From Paralichthys olivaceus (taxonomy: Eukaryota; Chordata; Actinopteri; Pleuronectiformes; Paralichthyidae), in assembly GCF_024713975.1 (NCBI RefSeq), contig NC_091107.1:13071501-13135500 (forward strand): DNA of 64,000 nucleotides, in the 5' to 3' direction. Both the position numbers and the translations under genes were made by a program. The notes beneath the pieces were generated by a model that ran no database searches, was not told the DNA's origin, and saw only the letters and a program-made list of their open reading frames with translations. The stretch's first letter is position 1, and the number at the start of each line of letters is the position of its first letter. Of the stretch, positions 11,621-22,752 are shown in pieces.

Positions 11621-13336
11621 TCCAGGGTGATGAATGAATTTACTGGACAATGGTTTTAGCTTTCCCCTTTCTGCAGATGAATCATTAACCAAGAGAGGGG
11701 TAGTCCATTTCCTTCGGTTAATGAAGTCTACTCACAGTTCGCTCCAAAGTCATCGCAACCTAAAGTTGGAGGAGAATGAGTCGGGAACTGACTAAAATTA
11801 GATTTTATCTCATTTTAACTCTTTAACTAAGTGCCATCATGCAACTTTAATTTCACCAATGAAACAATTTGCTCCAGGGGGGAAACACTTAATACAACAT
11901 CAAATACATGTTTTAAGCTCTTTAGTTCTTGAATATACAATCATCACTGTTGTGGAAAATCTGCTGATCAATGGTTAACTCATCAATGAAGAAAGCGTTC
12001 AGGAGCCCTTTGACGTCTTATGCTGAAATATTTATCGAAGCTTGGCCAAGGAGAAAATCAGAATTCATCCATACATCTGTGCATGATGCTCTCTCATATT
12101 CTGAAGTCTGCTTTCCTGCAGTCACTCTTTAAACCCCAACAGATCATTTAATCTATGGGTCTGCTCGTTCCTAAACAATCAAATGTATTTTCTAGTTCTG
12201 GAGACAGTATTGCCTGCTTAAGCAGTCTCATGTCTGTGATGTCTAGGGAGTGAAGGCTTTGACCTTTCTCCAAGCTCTCGCACTTCCCAAACACAACAGC
12301 CTTTTGCACTATGCCCCAGAGAGGACAAGAGACAGTGTCTATGAAAGTTCCCTAACAATCACTACACTGTTTATATATGATTCAACATTCAAGAGGGCCT
12401 ATAAAAACAAATGGGATGGACAAGGCTTTATATTGACTTAGATAGCTGCTGGATGTGAAAGCTTTACTTAAATGTCTCAGAACTTGCCTGCGTTTATACT
12501 ACTGCTTTCATGATGTGAAATAATTTCAAATACAGACTAATTGTATTTGTTCACCTATACTGTTTAATACCATGTTAAGCATAAACTGCTGCATCCATGG
12601 TGAACACATGCAGGGCTTCTACTTAACTAGATGTTTACTTGCCACTATGGGAACACTGATCCCTTTACCTTCAAAGGCGTCATCTTTCACACATTATCAA
12701 CAATTTCTAAAGAACTTACAAAGGTTTTGATGCTGAATGAAAGCAAAATATCGTATCATCATTTGTTGTATGCTTTGAGAAGTGAATGAAATATTTTGAC
12801 ATGCTGATCCTGGCTTTTTCCAAAATGGCACGTATGTCTGAAATGTAACAAGATGTGGCAAAAATGTTGAGTTCACAGCGAATGGGTTTATCCTCACATT
12901 CAGTTTCCTCTCGGCCAGATCGAAACACGGTCTGGTACACGGCTGCATTCATCTGAAAAGGTAAGAATGACTTTCTTAAATTGAATTAATAATCTACTGG
13001 TTTTGATTATAGTCCATAGGTCATTGAAATAATACAAGTAATAAGTGTACTGTGATGAAGCAACAACTCACTTGAATTTCTTATTGCTTCTTACGTGCAT
13101 GCCTTTACAGCAAATTGCTCACAGGTGACATGAAATGCACATCTGGATTATGTTTAACATTTATATGAGAACGGTTTGATTTCTCAACTGCCACTTTACC
13201 ATTTCTCTCTTTTGACCAGAAAATGTCATTGAAATGGGTGTTGTGTCTCTTTTCTTGTATGTGGAGGACATAATGTCCACCTTACAATGACAAGCTGTCC
13301 ACCAAGACACTTTCTAATTTGTGTGCGTTTTATCAG
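11621..13336. other. spacer between divergent casr and CAT transporter genes
   Basis: Casr (minus) and the amino acid transporter (plus) point away from each other, so both promoters must lie in this AT-rich interval. The only exon-like signal is at 12885-12960 (listed separately). I see no clear shared promoter element, CpG island or repeat. Confidence 0.5.
12885..12960 (+). other. possible 5' UTR exon of the CAT transporter
   Basis: A stretch ending CTGAAAAG is followed at 12961 by the consensus donor GTAAGA, about 380 bases upstream of the acceptor before the transporter's start codon. A non-coding exon ending at 12960 would fit. The 5' limit is arbitrary. Confidence 0.4.
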
Positions 13337-13349
13337 GAGGTTTTACAGG

Positions 13350-16300
13350 ATGCCTGGTGCACAGATTCTACTGTTCCTGCAGAGTCTGACACGTAGGAAA
13401 CCTCTGGAGCCCGAGGGCGAAGTGTCCAACTTTCGCCGATGCCTGACCACCCTTGACCTGGTGGCTCTGGGGGTTGGCAGCACACTGGGGGCCGGTGTGT
13501 ATGTGCTGTCGGGAGAAGTTGCCAGAGCAGTGGCCGGGCCGAGTATCATTATCTCTTTCCTGATAGCGGCAGTGGCCTCTGTATTCGCTGGACTGTGTTA
13601 TGCTGAATTTGGAGCTCGTGTTCCCAAGACTGGCTCTGCCTATCTCTATAGCTATGTGACTGTGGGAGAGATTTGGGCTTTTATCACTGGCTGGAACCTG
13701 CTGCTGTCTTATGTCATAGGTAAAGATAATGTCACTCAGAATTGTTTTGCGATATGTGCGCGGAATAATCGATGTAGTAGATGCTGCTGCCTCTCATTCT
13801 TCATAAAAGACCTGATGTGACAAGTCTCAAGTTTGAAATAAAGAAAAAAAGAAAGAAAATCATTGATGAATTTCTATGAATTTACCCATTTCGTGTCTCC
13901 TCCTTGTTCACTGTTTATTAGGGACATCGAGTGTAGCCAGGGCATGGAGTGGGACCTTTGATGACCTCATTGGAAATGTCATCGCCAACTCTCTGGGCAA
14001 ACAGGCTGCAATGGATTTGCCTGGATTAGCTCCTTACCCAGACTTCTTTGCAGCTGCTCTCATAATGCTCCTGGCAGGCAGGTTTCCTAATCTAATTTAT
14101 TGTTCTAATTTTGCCATTTCAATGTTTAAAATATTTTAAAATATATAATATTTTTCAAATGTTATTGTATTTTGGATTTCTTTATAGGGATTCTTGCATT
14201 TGGTGCAAAAGAGTCGGCCACAGTGAATAAGGTATTTACTGCGGTTAACATCCTGGTGCTGCTGTTTGTTATCCTCTCTGGCTTCATTAAGGGTGACATC
14301 AACAACTGGTACATCACTGAAGACACTCACTTAAGTGCATATGAGTAGGTATCATAAATATGAAAAACATGCTTCACCTGCAGACCACAGAAACAAATGA
14401 ATTCAATTCAGTCTTAATGATGTTGTGACCTCTTGCTTTGCCGTGTTTGGTAAAACATAGTTTACAGGGTGTTAGTGTTAATGAGAAATATTAAACTGAC
14501 TAAATATGGGTGTAAAATATATAATTACCAATTAGTTTGTAAAATATTATTATATGTTCTTTGCAGAAACCACACCTCACTGAACGATACTTTCAGATAT
14601 GGCAGTGGGGGGTTTTTCCCTTTCGGCTTTGAGGGTACATTAGCGGGTGCGGCCACTTGCTTTTATGCATTCGTTGGATTTGATTGTATTGCCACAACAG
14701 GTAAGTTAAAAGAGGTTCACTATTACATAATGGTTGATATGCAAAATAAGTCATAGAATGGAAGGAATGGATCAGAATGACTTTCAGACCTATACTTATG
14801 TGGTACATAATTGAAACAGAAACATGTAAAATATATTCCATTTGTTTTGGTGCACATTAAAAAAATGCTAAAAAATTAAATGTAGTATAGATAAAGACCT
14901 TTTACACATGCAGTATTTACTTTGTAGGAACATCCACAGACACTGTACATGTTAGTGCATGCAAAAAATGTGTTGAACTTAAAGTTGTATAAATAAATGT
15001 GTTTTTCCATAGGAGAGGAGGTTCAAAACCCACAGAAGTCGATCCCTCTTGGCATCGTGGCATCTCTCCTCATCTGCTTCTTGGCCTATTTTGGTGTGTC
15101 TGCTGCCCTGACTCTCATGATGCCGTACTATTTGCTCAGCGCTCACAGCCCACTGCCTGCAGCCTTTACATACATCGGTTGGGGCCCTGCAAAGTACGCA
15201 GTGGCGGTGGGATCCCTCTGTGCACTGTCAACCAGGTATGAAACACAGTGGGTCTTTCACAAACTCCACTCTGTTCCACTGATCAAATCCAAAAATGTGT
15301 TATTTTACTAACCTTCAATTTGTCCTGTTAGTGAATTTGTATAAAAATACATTATCATGGCTGACAAGTAGAATACTTACAATAAAGGAAGATCACAGCA
15401 ATCCCAGTTGTCGTTGATCGAGTTCTCATGAGTTTATTCCTTGCAGCCTTCTCGGATCAATGTTCCCGATGCCCCGAGTTATCTTTGCCATGGCCAGGGA
15501 TGGACTTCTCTTCACACCACTCAGTAAAATCAGTGACAGACAAAGTCCTGTCATAGCAACCCTGGTGTCAGGGGTCGTAGCGGGTAAACTTTCCACAATA
15601 TACAGTTTAACACAATAATGAACTGACTGTCTATTTTTTATTTCCTCCTGTTTTGAACATTGGTTACCATCCTCACACTCATTGCTCAACACTTTCACGC
15701 ACACTACACTGAGTCTAAACATCTAAATGTATTTATTTAGAGGAGAGACAATATTTGGCAAAAGGTTAATGTTTTCCTTCTCAGCCTGTTTAGTACAGAG
15801 CAGAGTTAATCTGCAGAATAAACACCTGCATGTCAACTGATGAGTTCAAGCGCACAGTACATCTTTGACTGTACATGCACTTTCTCTGTGAGCCCTGTAG
15901 TGTCCAAAAAAACATTAGAAGCACACATGTTCTTCAAATATTGCTGTTAAAGTCTATTTGAGCACTGTTAAAAGCACTACGGATAAAATGTATCATTATT
16001 ATTTAACATACTCGTTCTGAGTCTTACATGAATTTTGAGACCAGCACCTGAACTAAGCTAGTTGAAATACAGTTAATTGAAATGATTGTCAGATTATTAT
16101 TATTTATGTCTTTTCAGCTATCATGGCGTTAGTGTTTGACCTGAAGTCACTGGTTGACATGATGTCGATTGGAACCCTCTTTGCCTACACACTTGTTGCC
16201 ATATGTATCCTCATATTAAGGTATGAGTCATCATTATAAAACATGATATCATAACTGTATTCTAAATAACTACTAGAGTGAAATTTGTTGGTGATATGTC

Positions 16301-17740
16301 TAATGAGGAGTGTGGCGGTTTTGTGTGTAACTGAATGCCTATAGTATTACAAGTATTGGAGTGGGTGGTAAAACAATCAAAACACATTTTCAAGGTTGAA
16401 AGATCAACAAAACTGTGCTATGGTCAAAATATACAGGTTAGTGGCCCAAGTAGTGAGCTCATCATTATAACAACTTGCTGATACTGTGCAGTAATTATCA
16501 GTTTCAGTGACTGATATTTGCAAATCATTGTAAAACAACATGTCATTGGCCTGGTCTGTTAGAAACATTAATAAACTCCTTGTTTAAATCACAGCTTTAT
16601 TTTATATATAGAAAGAATGCTATATCAACCCATTGCCTGGGTACATTTGTTGACATTTCCTCACTTTGCAGATACCAAGCAGACCTCAGTGAAAATTCAG
16701 GATGCAGCAAACCAGAGCCTTTTACCATGCGTGCAGTCTTCAGTCCTCCCTCACAAGCAACTTCACGGACGTCAAAAAATGTCACTGTTTTAACTATTTT
16801 TACAAGTGAGTAATTCTACTTATTGAAATTCTTTATGTATTATTTTGCATATAGATGTTTTTTTTGGAAATAGTCATTGGAACTTACATTGATCTCTTCA
16901 GTCTTTTTAGCTGTCACGCTGAGCCTCCTCATATCTGGAGCTGTAGACTCCCTGCAGGCCCTGGAGTGGTGGAGTTTACTCTGCGTCTCTGTGATCATAT
17001 TGATTCTGGTGCTCATTATCTGGATCATCTGGAGACAACCACAAAATTCAACAAAGGCTGCATTCATGGTACATCTCATCTATCTTATAATAGCTATCTC
17101 AAAGATTTTCTTATAAATAAATGTTTGTTCAGTCACTATTTATCGCGTATCTAAGCAACATAGATCTGATTGAGCCTATGGCCCATGGCCCTACATGCCA
17201 AGAACTGACACAGGCAATGCATTGTATTTGCCATTGAGCTTAGCAAATGATAGTGTCCATCAAAAATGCATCTAGAAAAGTGATTTTCAGCAAATCAGTT
17301 TGAAATATTGCAGGGACTTCAATGTTTCTTGCAACATTTAAGTCTTAAACAGAGAATTTGAGTATTTTTTGGTTTTGATTTCTCCTTCTTCATATGCATA
17401 GGTTCCGCTTGTGCCGTTGCTTCCTATATTCAGCACCATTGTCAATGTCTACCTTATGGTTCAGCTTGGATCAGAAACATGGATCCGCTACGCAGTGTGG
17501 ATGATAATAGGTATGTTAACAATATCTCTACAAAATTCATGTTTCATTGTAACAAAATTTGTGACAACATCAAATAACATAGGCCTGACCATGCATCGTG
17601 TGTCTTCTCTTTCAACAGGCTTAATCATCTACTTTTGTTATGGTGTTCATCACAGTGTGCAGAAAGAAAGGCTTCAACATTCCCCGAACCAGGTCCAATT
17701 TCACAGTATCACCGAACCTGGAGAAGATTACAATGGCTAA
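13350..17740 (+). CDS. cationic amino acid transporter (CAT, SLC7A1/2/3 group)
   Basis: Multi-pass plasma-membrane carrier for arginine, lysine and ornithine. Eleven coding exons: 13350-13719, 13922-14077, 14188-14344, 14567-14700, 15013-15235, 15447-15583, 16118-16220, 16672-16805, 16911-17068, 17402-17510 and 17619-17740. They sum to 1803 nt, 600 aa. Visible CAT signatures: [87 protein letters not shown] and [19 protein letters not shown] in the loop after exon 3 carries N-glycosylation sequons. Residues such as VDMMSIGTL and GWGPAKY are nearest to SLC7A2. However, I see only one copy of the exon that SLC7A2 uses as an alternative pair, so the paralogue is unsettled and no symbol is given. 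Start chosen: the ATG at 13350, just after the acceptor; an upstream in-frame ATG lies before it. Intron 2 needs a GC donor. Confidence 0.9.
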
Positions 17741-17779
17741 ACAGTGGTGGATAGACTGATGAGAATATTCACTGGGCAC

Positions 17780-17785
17780 AATAAA
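17780..17785 (+). terminator. polyadenylation signal of the CAT transporter
   Basis: A canonical AATAAA lies 40 bases after the stop codon at 17740. This would give an unusually short 3' UTR. Confidence 0.6.
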
Positions 17786-18419
17786 GCATTTCAGTCCTGA
17801 CTTGTATGTTGTTTGTTACATGTGAGGTTGAATATATAGAAAACATTTACTCAAAGCTTTTAGAATAAATTTAAAAAAAGGTCCGTTTAGATAACATAGA
17901 TTGACAGTGTCCATAAACATGGATACATGTCTTTTCGTTTAACTGTTTTAGTTCTTGATATTGACAAATCATATTACTGGGGTGGCCTAGGTTTAAAATA
18001 AGTTCCAAAAGAAAACATTTTGCAGGTTTGATGTTTTATACATGGTTCCCACAGTACTTCACATTTATGTATGTGTAGGTGTTTCACAGTTTTCATATAT
18101 GTTTGATAATTAATAGTCAACTAATGTTTTTGTATTATTTTCAAGGAAACTGCTTTTTTTTTAGCAATATGAATATAAACTAGAAAATCTCTCCTGCCGA
18201 GACATTTTGAATGGGTGCCTTGTGCTCGTCGCCGATGCTCGCGTACAGAGAGACATATTATCCAGGTTTACATGAGAGACGGTGGGAGCGAAAGACATTT
18301 CCAAATGTTGCTTGATTTTATAATCATGCATGAATCCAGGTCGGTGACAGAGAGACTGTACCAATTTCAGAGACAGAGAGAAACCATGTTATAAGGTCTG
18401 ATCACCATCCATGGCATTT

Positions 18420-19775
18420 AATCTTAAAAATTCAGCCACTTTCAGGCTTCCTGGGAACATTCTGTAACTATTTGTGGATTTTATTTTGAAAGTCCAGACT
18501 TTTTTGGGCTTCTTAGGAACATCCCTTAACGATCTGGGGACTTTATTTTGAAAATCTAGCATCTCTTAGGCTTCCTGGTGAACATTCTGTAACTATTTGG
18601 GAGTTTTATTTTGAAAATACAGTGTCTTTCAGGCTTCCTGGAAACATTCTGTAACTATTTGGGGGTTTTATTTTGAAAATCCAGCATCTTTCAGGCTTCC
18701 TGGGAATATTCTGTAACCATCTGGGGGGTTTATTTTGAAAATCCAGCAACTTTCAGGCTTCCTGGAAACATTCTGTAACTATTTGGGGGTTTTATTTTGA
18801 AAATCCAGCGTCTTTCAGGCTTCCTGGGAACATTCTATAACTATTTGGGCATTTTATTTTGAAAGTCCAGCTTTTTTTAGGCTTCTTAGAAACATTCCTT
18901 AACAATCTGGGGATTTTATTTTGAAAGTCCACTCTTTTTCCGGCTCCCTGGGAACATCCTGTAACCACCTGGGGGGTTTATTTTGAAAATCGAGTGTCTT
19001 TCAGGCTTCCTGGAAACATTCTGTAACTATTTGGGGGTTTCATTTTGAAAATCCAGCGTCTTTCAGGCTTCCTGGGAACATTCTGTTACTATTTGGGAGT
19101 TTTATTTTGAAAGTCCACTCTTTTTCCGGCTCCCTGGGAACATCCTGTAACTATTTGGGCATTTTATTTTGAAAGTCCAGCTTTTTTTAGGCTTCTGAGA
19201 AGCATTCCTTAACAATCTGGGGATTTTATTTTGAAGTTCTAGCTTTTTTTTACTCTTCCTAGGAACATCCTGTAACCATCTGGGGGTTTTATTTTGAAAA
19301 ACCAGGCTCTGTACAGCTTTCCTGGTAGCATTCTATTACTATGGGGGGGCTTATTTCAAAATAAAGGCTCTGTACAGACTTCCTGGTAACATTCTATTAC
19401 AATGGGTGGGGCTATTTTCAAAATAAAGGCTCATTACCTGTTTCCTGGTAATATCCAGTTACTATGGGGGGGGGGGTGGGGGGGCTTATTTATACACTCA
19501 AACATAGGCTCTGTACATGTTTCCTTGTAATATGGGGGGGTGGGGGGGCTTATTTTCAAAATAAAGGCTTTGTACAGTCTTCCTTGTGACATTCTATTAC
19601 AATGGGGGAGGGTTGTTTATTTTTATATTCAAAATAAAGGCTCTGTATAGACTTCCTAGTAACATTCTATTATAATGGGGGGGGGCTTATTTTCAAAATA
19701 AAGGCCCATTACATGTTCCTGGTAATATCCAGTTACTATGGAGGGGGTGGGGGGGCTTATTTTTACTTTTATTTA
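18420..19775. repeat. minisatellite of ~60-bp units grading into G-rich degenerate units
   Basis: From about 18436 to 19320 a unit of roughly 58-61 bp recurs about fifteen times. Its core elements are 'ggcttcctgggaacattctg', 'taactatttgggggttttat' and 'ttttgaaaatccag'. Neighbouring copies differ by a few bases and subtypes alternate, suggesting higher-order amplification. From 19320 to 19775 the unit changes to 'cttcctggtaacattctatt' plus a run of seven or more G and 'cttattttcaaaataaaggc'. No reading frame is conserved. Copy number probably varies between individuals. Confidence 0.85.
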
Positions 19776-19799
19776 TATGCTCCAAAATTTAGCAAAAAC

Positions 19800-19886
19800 C
19801 ACCAGCCACACCCGGATTCGAACCCAGACTCACGTCACATGATCCGAGTGCCTTAACCACTGGGCCAAAGCGGATGGTGGCAAAAA
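19800..19886 (-). pseudogene. tRNA-like sequence (degenerate tRNA or SINE head)
   Basis: Read on the minus strand, an exact A-box (TGGCCCAGTGG, D-stem GCC/GGC) is followed ~50 bases later by an exact B-box (GGTTCGAATCC). This is the internal RNA polymerase III promoter of a tRNA of Leu/Ser type. The acceptor stem does not pair in the normal register, the T-stem has a mismatch and no clean anticodon stem forms. It is therefore a tRNA-derived sequence rather than a working tRNA. Any transcription would run leftward into the minisatellite. Confidence 0.55.
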
Positions 19887-20025
19887 CTTTGAATCTAGTA
19901 AATTTATAGAGGAGACTTGACCTCTGACAGTCTATGGGGTTGCTATGGTTACTCACTGATTAGATGAGGAACACCTGCTGCGCGCACACTTTGGAGACAA
20001 AAACTGGTTTCAGACCAACCCTCAA

Positions 20026-20412
20026 ACAAAAGCTTCTAACTCAAAATCTATAAGTCGTATCTGAGAAATGAACACATTGTGAGAATCACAAGACTTTGGC
20101 CGACGTCCACATATGTTTATATTTAATAAGAGTTAAGAAATGAGACCGTAAGAGCGATTTAGAAATTTAGTTTTCTCATCAGGAATCTTTTTTGGAGATC
20201 TCCATTGAAGTCAATGAAAACGGTAGAGGGCGCTGCTCTAGCGCCACTCTTCAAACAAATGCTTGTAACTCAAAAACTATAGGTCCTATCTAAGAAATGA
20301 AAACATTGTGAGAATCCCAAGACTTCCACGAACGTACAGATATGTTTTGGCGAGAAAGGGTTCAGAAATGAGACCGTGGGAGCGAGTTAGAAATTTTTCT
20401 TCGTATTTCTCC
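20026..20412. repeat. pair of ~160-bp diverged direct repeats
   Basis: 20026-20180 and 20249-20412 share an ordered series of blocks in the same orientation: 'tctaactcaaaatctataag' against 'tgtaactcaaaaactatagg', then 'cattgtgagaatc', 'caagactt', 'aagaaatgagaccgt' against 'cagaaatgagaccgt', and 'ttagaaatt'. Spacing is about 222 bp. It is part of the larger repeat block, and I do not recognise a coding family. Confidence 0.7.
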
Positions 20413-20904
20413 TTTTCGGACTTTTTTCCAAAAATTAACATGGGAGTCAATGGAGAGGTGAGACCGGAAAAGATTTCTCGGTAAATTGACTCAGCCTAAA
20501 CTACTGGACCGAGAGATGTCAGAGTGGCACGTGTGCGTAGGAAACAAACTCTACTTTCACCAGATGTAAAAATCATGTCTGTCGGACTCCGTTTGTGGCT
20601 AGGAGAAGTGTTTAAACAGAGAAAAAGTGGCTGAAAAACGCCCGTTTTGGCCGATTCTCTCTTTAGGGCGAGAGACCTTGAGTCCCATTCGTCGATTTTG
20701 GCCACGTTTTCGCGATTTTTGAGCGAATTATTGGACGAAATTCTTAGAAAAGTCATAGCACAGGATTCGACGTATTTCCGCATGTTTTTTTTATAGGTCT
20801 CGAGTATGTGCGATGAAATCTGTGGGAGGAGTAGCGGGACGAAAATTTACGGAAGAAGAACTAAGAAAAATAAACGCAAAATGTTCGAGGAATAATAATA
20901 TAAG

Positions 20905-20949
20905 TGGCAATGCATTGCATGGGGCTTCGCCCCATGCAATGCATTGCCA
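20905..20949. repeat. perfect hairpin, 21-bp arms, 3-base loop
   Basis: The sequence from 20905 to 20925 is the exact reverse complement of 20929-20949, with TTC at the centre. The stem centre reads GGGGCTTCGCCCC. Perfect arms of this length are not expected by chance. Confidence 0.9.
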
Positions 20950-20975
20950 GCTGGGGGCGGAGCCCCCAGCTGGCA
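20945..20975. repeat. second perfect hairpin, 14-bp arms, overlapping the first
   Basis: TGCCAGCTGGGGGC (20945-20958), loop GGA, then its exact reverse complement up to 20975. It shares five bases with the first hairpin, so the two can only fold as alternatives or with frayed ends. Confidence 0.9.
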
Positions 20976-21212
20976 AGGCACCCATAAATATATATATCAA
21001 ATAAACATGAAAAGACAGTCTCATCTGCTCCTTCTTCCATCTTTCTTTCTTTCCCCTTGTGAGAACCTCGTCAACATATTTCTACATCCACACTATGTCA
21101 CACGTTTTCACAAAATGCCAGTTTTATATACAGCACGTGATAGGAACTCATGAGAGGCGTCGTGGTTTGACGAGGACATAGTTTACATACCGCACCGTTA
21201 AAGCCGTGACAG

Positions 21213-21288
21213 CCAATCAGGAGGCAGAGAGCGCGCGCAGCCTTAGCCAATCACCGACTTGCCCTGCAGGGGAAGCGCATTGTTCAAA
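21213..21288 (+). promoter_or_regulatory. kif20a: kif20a promoter: two CCAAT boxes and a CHR-like site
   Basis: CCAAT boxes lie at 21213-21217 and 21247-21251, start-to-start 34 bp. TTCAAA (TTTGAA on the other strand) follows at 21283-21288, 32 bp after the second box. Paired NF-Y CCAAT boxes about three helical turns apart, followed by a CHR (TTTGAA type), are the known layout of G2/M genes controlled by DREAM/B-Myb-MuvB, and KIF20A is one of these. The CHR match is on the reverse strand. Motif identity is seen; function is inference. Confidence 0.55.
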
Positions 21289-21319
21289 AACCAAACTCAG
21301 TCGGGTGAAGCTCAGCTGA

Positions 21320-21455
21320 TGCTCAAACTCCGGATCACAGGGGAACTGGCTCACTGGGATTGATTCAGTTCTTCTGTTTCTTCACTGTCACTCACGAACT
21401 TACGAACATTTAGAAACAGGACACCCGGCGCTCCTCGCACTCTGAAGGCTTCGAG
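21320..21455 (+). other. kif20a: probable kif20a non-coding first exon
   Basis: A GC-rich segment just after the CCAAT/CHR cluster ends at 21455 with a good donor (TCGAG|GTAAGT). It would splice to the acceptor CAACAG at 22741-22746 before the ATG exon. The 5' end is approximate. Confidence 0.5.
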
Positions 21456-22397
21456 GTAAGTTGAATCAACCTCTGCTACATGCTAAACAACAATAAAGCT
21501 GTAATCACAGTATCAGAACTATATCAAATGCTTTTGTTGTGTCCGTGTTTGTTTGCTTTGGCTCCAGCTTCTCGTATTAGTTCATTTACAACCTTACTTC
21601 ACGTTTTCACGCTCTTAATACCGTGTTGACACGTGTGACTCCTCTCTGCATCATATGTTTCCAGTAGCTGAGAGGAGGTTAGCCTGCACGCAGCAACGCG
21701 GTTGCATCTAAAGTGAACTCTTTGCTTCAGTTTCATTAATGTTTCTGTTCATTTCAATTTTAAGATTAAACTGCAGCAAAGCTAAAAAAAAAAAAAACCT
21801 GTCACGACATGCTATAGCCCCGCGAAACCACGTTCCTGAAGAACTGCTCGAGCAGGTATTGTTTGACTCAGAAGGATACCGAGGGCTTTTGTGTGTTTTC
21901 TCAGTTTGTGTCATGGCACACCCTCATTTTCACGTCCTCCAGGGAGGTGCTGCCTGAAGAATATTGGAGTTAAAGCTTCTACACTTCAACATCATTCGAA
22001 GATTATTTTAGATGACAAATGTTTTTCGTTCTCATCTGCGTAGCAACAGTTTCGACAGAGCTTTAAGAGAGAGCTCGGTAACAGACGTGACTCTGGCTGA
22101 GCTCCTCCTGTGTGGGGGGTGGGAGAAACTTCCATGAAGACAAGAAAGCCAAAAAAGGACAAACTTCATGTCTGGAGGAAACGAGTCATGATATTTAATT
22201 TCGATGTTTATGCTCTTCAAGAAGTTTCTACTGTCCCCAATCAGTTGACATTTAAGTTTTTTCTTTTTAATGAATTGGCAATGCTTTCTATACAATGCTG
22301 TTTCCACTTCCTCTTAATGGTGTATTGAGTTTTAATTGATAGGGAAAATGTTCTTCTGCAACATGATAATAATAATAATGTGAGTGGTAGTCTGTAG

Positions 22398-22650
22398 TAA
22401 ATGCCTCCGCCAAGGCACATCAGTCACCTTATAGTAAAAAAAACTAATTTCACACTCTCTAAGATATCAGTTCCCTGAATATGCCCGATTCTCACAATGT
22501 AAATGAAAGTGGAAAAATAATCCTTGATCCATAAAAAAATGTTTTTGGCTTACCTTGACCAATGTGGCATCCTTCCACTACGTTCCATGAAAATCCGTTC
22601 AGTTGCTTCTGTGTAATCTTGCTTACAACAAACAAGCCAACAGACAGACA
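22398..22650 (-). repeat. dispersed fish repeat ('aaggaggttat' family), copy in kif20a intron 1
   Basis: On the minus strand this reads 'gtctgtctgttggcttgttt', 'gtaagcaagatta', 'actgaacggattttcatgga' and ends near 'tgccttggcggaggca'. It resembles, in diverged form, the plus-strand copy near 41436-41640. I recognise it as a widespread non-coding repeat of fish genomes; its class is not certain. Confidence 0.5.
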
Positions 22651-22752
22651 GGTGTGAAAACATCGGGTGAGGGTTGTCTGAATACTTGTATGTTGCACTG
22701 TATGTTTGTTATCTTCTCTTCCTAATGATCTGTTTACTTCCAACAGGTAAGC

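Noticed and set aside
19800..19886. Functional tRNA gene on the minus strand
   Set aside because: A and B boxes are perfect, but the acceptor and anticodon stems do not pair in the normal register, so it is listed as tRNA-derived only.
20813..21004. 63-codon open frame beginning near 20813
   Set aside because: It runs straight through the two perfect hairpins; the frame is a by-product of the palindromes and repeats.
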